Below, piece by piece: positions 61,463 to 64,000 of a stretch of 64,000 nt of DNA. Each line of letters opens with the position of its first letter. The stretch's first letter is position 1. The DNA comes from Epiperipatus broadwayi (lineage: Eukaryota; Onychophora; Udeonychophora; Euonychophora; Peripatidae), in NCBI GenBank assembly GCA_028023455.1, contig JAQFVV010000954.1, positions 62,001-126,000 of the forward strand, given 5' to 3'. The position numbers and the translations under genes are program-made. Under the pieces are notes generated by a model. The model saw nothing but the letters and a program-made list of their open reading frames with translations, was not told where the DNA came from and did no database searches.

Positions 61463-61785
61463 TTGTGCATACACTTTTGGAGTGTTAATAATAATAAATG
61501 AATAGTTTCTCTCCAATACAAGATATAGTATTTATGCAGGAATAAAATGAATCACTGCAACTCAAATGCTTAGCATAGCATTTGAGTTGCAGGAATAGGT
61601 GATTCATTTTATTCCTGCATAAATACTATATCTTGTATTAGAGAGAAAGTATTCATTTATTATTATTAATACTCGCAAAAGCGTATGCACAATTAGCTTG
61701 AAAGGCTGATATTTGAATGTAATACAATTGTAAACATGCACTATATAAAATAAATGCTTATTTACATAAAATAATATATAAAAAA
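61432..61785. mobile_element. Long palindromic foldback element (family member C)
   Basis: Arms 61,432-61,570 and 61,577-61,723 are reverse complements with few mismatches. Left pieces such as CAAGATATAGTATTTATGCA and CAACTCAAATGCT are matched by TGCATAAATACTATATCTTG and AGCATTTGAGTTG around a 6-bp loop. The right outer end (GTAAACATGCACTATATAAA then ATAAATGCTTATTTACATA) aligns with the arm of the 5015-5831 element (TATATAAAATAAATAGTTTA). No protein is encoded. Confidence 0.8.
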
Positions 61786-61849
61786 TAAATAAAGAGAAGA
61801 ACAATGCAGAGATCTCGAGAAATAAGACTTCAATAGGTTGGTGATTACC

Positions 61850-62056
61850 TTTACAAAGGGTTTTATAGATGGCAATATATGAAGAACAGCATGTAGATAT
61901 AATGATGTGGGGTTTCCATAGATGGCCCTTTTCTCAGCTCTTAATTTGTTATTATGGAGACAGGCTGATTATTCAGATTAGCATATCAATGAGGGTGGTG
62001 TAATTGACTAGTATATTCTTTTTTGCTTCTTGAATTAAGGCATAGATGGGCAGCAA

Positions 62057-62092
<36 letters not shown>

Positions 62093-62390
62093 TGATATAT
62101 CCGGATTATTACAATATATATATATATCACTAGAGCAACAGTATACAGGTACAACTGACAATGGACTTCAGAAACAACAATTCACAGACTACATTAGGAT
62201 TTAAATAAACACTCCCTTGTGGTGGTGAAAAGGGAAGTGGACACAATTTCTGTACTCACTGGGTTTCATGAGGCATGCCTTCCAGTTGTAGAAGGATTAA
62301 TTAGCTTTTTGAAAACTTTGCAAAGGGAGATTTTATTGGCAGTCTTGAAGAATTTTCTGATGGAGACTCTGATTATTCATTTACATTAGT
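61850..62390. repeat. Weak direct repeat and TA microsatellite
   Basis: CAAAGGG-TTTTAT-GATGGCA, AGAA and GGAGAC-CTGATTATTCA recur in the same order at about 61,855-61,985 and 62,322-62,385. A TA microsatellite lies at 62,061-62,088. The repeat is diverged and unclassified. Confidence 0.35.
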
Positions 62391-62399
62391 ATTTATATT

Positions 62400-64000
62400 A
62401 TTTGTAAACAAAAGGCAGTTGGATATAGTTCTTAAAATATTTCGGCTGATAAATAATTTTGATCAGCTTATCTTTAATTTAGTGCTATTAATTAACAAAA
62501 ATTTTAAAAATTCAGAATACCTTTTGTTTACTTTTATTTCCTATAGCAATTAAGTATTAACAGTATCTTTTTACTACAGAGCCAAATATTGCAAATCTTA
62601 TCTTTTAAATATATAATAAAAAAAAACAATTATTTTACCTTTTTAGTAATAATTAAATCTACCTGTGCTTTGTAGTCTCTCTATGTATCACTAATCATGT
62701 ATCCTGTCTTTACAAATCCATTAAAATATAATATTATGGAATTTTAAATAGATTTAATTTAAACTAATTGTTTCTACAGGAATGTTCTTAAACCTTTTAT
62801 ATAATTATATATATTTAAATATCCTACCTATACAAATTTAATAATTATTTATCTAACATTAAGGAATTTTCTAGATTTGTTAATCTAAGATAATTATTTT
62901 TCTGACTATTTTAACCCACACATACATTTTTAAATTCCATTTTTATAAGTCTGTAAAATATTTAATAAAATAAATGTTTATGCTCCCTATAATAGAATTT
63001 AAAATATTTAAAACAGATTGACATGAAGCATATATATGTAAGCATATATATAGCTTCAATACATAATTTTTAAGCTTTCTTCTAGGTGGGTATATTGTAA
63101 TAAATTCAGCCTTCGTGCACAAAAATATAAATGTAAAGCTAATTAATATTGATGTTAAAATTTCTTATTCCAAAACAAATTTTGTTAAATCTGAAAATTT
63201 TATTGGTTAAAAGAAAAAAGTGTTACAGGGACCACTTGTATAAGAATTTTCACAGCATTGAGTAAAGCTTCAGACATTATTATTACATTTTGTGAACTTC
63301 CTATTTCTTCTGCAGTTTGCTTAACTTTATTTATTTTTTTTTTTTTTTAAATTTCTTTTGTATACAAACATTATGAACTAGAAACAGTAACAAAAATTGA
63401 TCAATATTGAAGTGAAAAAAATTTTTTTTAAAAAGAACGCTGTAAAATTGTTGGCATATTCTGAATATGGTGTGATTTAACATTAGTGATCTATACTATG
63501 AAAAAAAAAAGACTACTTAAAAAGTTTACAGATAATAAATAGGACTTCAGCTTGGGCAGGTTATATTAAAATATTACAGAAGTAATGAAAACTGTCTTTG
63601 CTAATGTGGATTAATCCAAAATAAATGACGATAGTGTCACCGAAGCAATTAATTGTGAAAAGGTAACAACAATTGTTTAATTTTTTTTTTATGTCTCATA
63701 ATAGAAGTTTTACCATAAGCTGCTAACCAAATAGGATTACTGATAAATATTTTTTCATAAGAAAGTGGAAGTTCTGAAATCAACTATCTGTGAATTTTTA
63801 TTAGAAAATGTAAATTTACATTTTAATTCTATATTTTAAAAGATGAATTTGTTTTTTATTTAAAAATATAATGGCTGTACAGTATTGCAGCAATTAATTA
63901 TATATATTTGTATTTTTAATTTTTCCTGCTTACGTGGTTGTTTTGGTTGCTGACTTTGGTTTTGGCCATAGTCATAGAATGGGTTAACTCAAATTATATA
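62400..64000. other. AT-rich DNA without recognisable genes
   Basis: No gene, RNA or repeat with ends was recognised up to the window edge. Confidence 0.5.

Noticed and set aside
1-64000. CRISPR arrays, operons or bacterial promoters.
   Set aside because: Gene density, element types and composition are those of an animal genome; no spacer-repeat pattern was seen.

Overview
The window is AT-rich animal DNA, about three quarters A+T by eye, full of poly(A/T) runs and TA microsatellites. No host gene, exon chain or structural RNA gene could be supported. What can be recognised is almost all transposable elements, mostly broken. The mix of Penelope-like elements with a GIY-YIG endonuclease, RTE-type LINEs, an R4-like LINE, a tRNA-derived SINE, a Tigger/pogo-like remnant and foldback MITEs points to a metazoan, most likely an invertebrate. 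The species cannot be named from this sequence.

Layout. 0-8.5 kb: Tigger/pogo-like remnant, a hairpin MITE, an old RTE LINE copy, a SINE on the minus strand, and an unidentified decayed coding stretch split by an 817-bp foldback element with a 15-bp target-site duplication. 8.5-19.1 kb: a Penelope-like element (PLE-1) cut in two by an approximately 8.4-kb LTR retrotransposon. That LTR element has a 1.3-kb 5' LTR, a gag-like coiled-coil ORF, integrase fragments, a polypurine tract, and a 3' LTR itself hit by two insertions. A foldback MITE sits inside the 3' half of PLE-1. 19.2-21.2 kb: a second, divergent PLE (PLE-2) with a 340-codon RT ORF, a decayed GIY-YIG tail and inverted terminal repeats. 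21.2-31.2 kb: AT-rich sequence with a diverged direct repeat and a foldback fragment. 31.3-32.8 kb: a 5'-truncated LINE with a 21-bp target-site duplication. 34.3 kb: a second SINE copy. 36.2-38.2 kb: an R4-like LINE on the minus strand. 38-48.9 kb: non-coding, with small hairpin and MITE repeats. 48.9-52.2 kb: a nearly complete RTE LINE with frameshifts and two stops. 55.7-59.7 kb: two PLE-3 copies head to head, followed by a tRNA-like sequence and a terminal repeat. 61.2-61.8 kb: a large palindromic member of the foldback family.

The most unusual structures are the foldback family (four members, at about 5.0, 18.5, 30.5 and 61.5 kb), PLE-2 with its inverted termini, the head-to-head PLE-3 pair, and the layered insertions at 8.5-19.1 kb, which give a relative order of events. 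All clade assignments come from reading motifs by eye; no database search was run.
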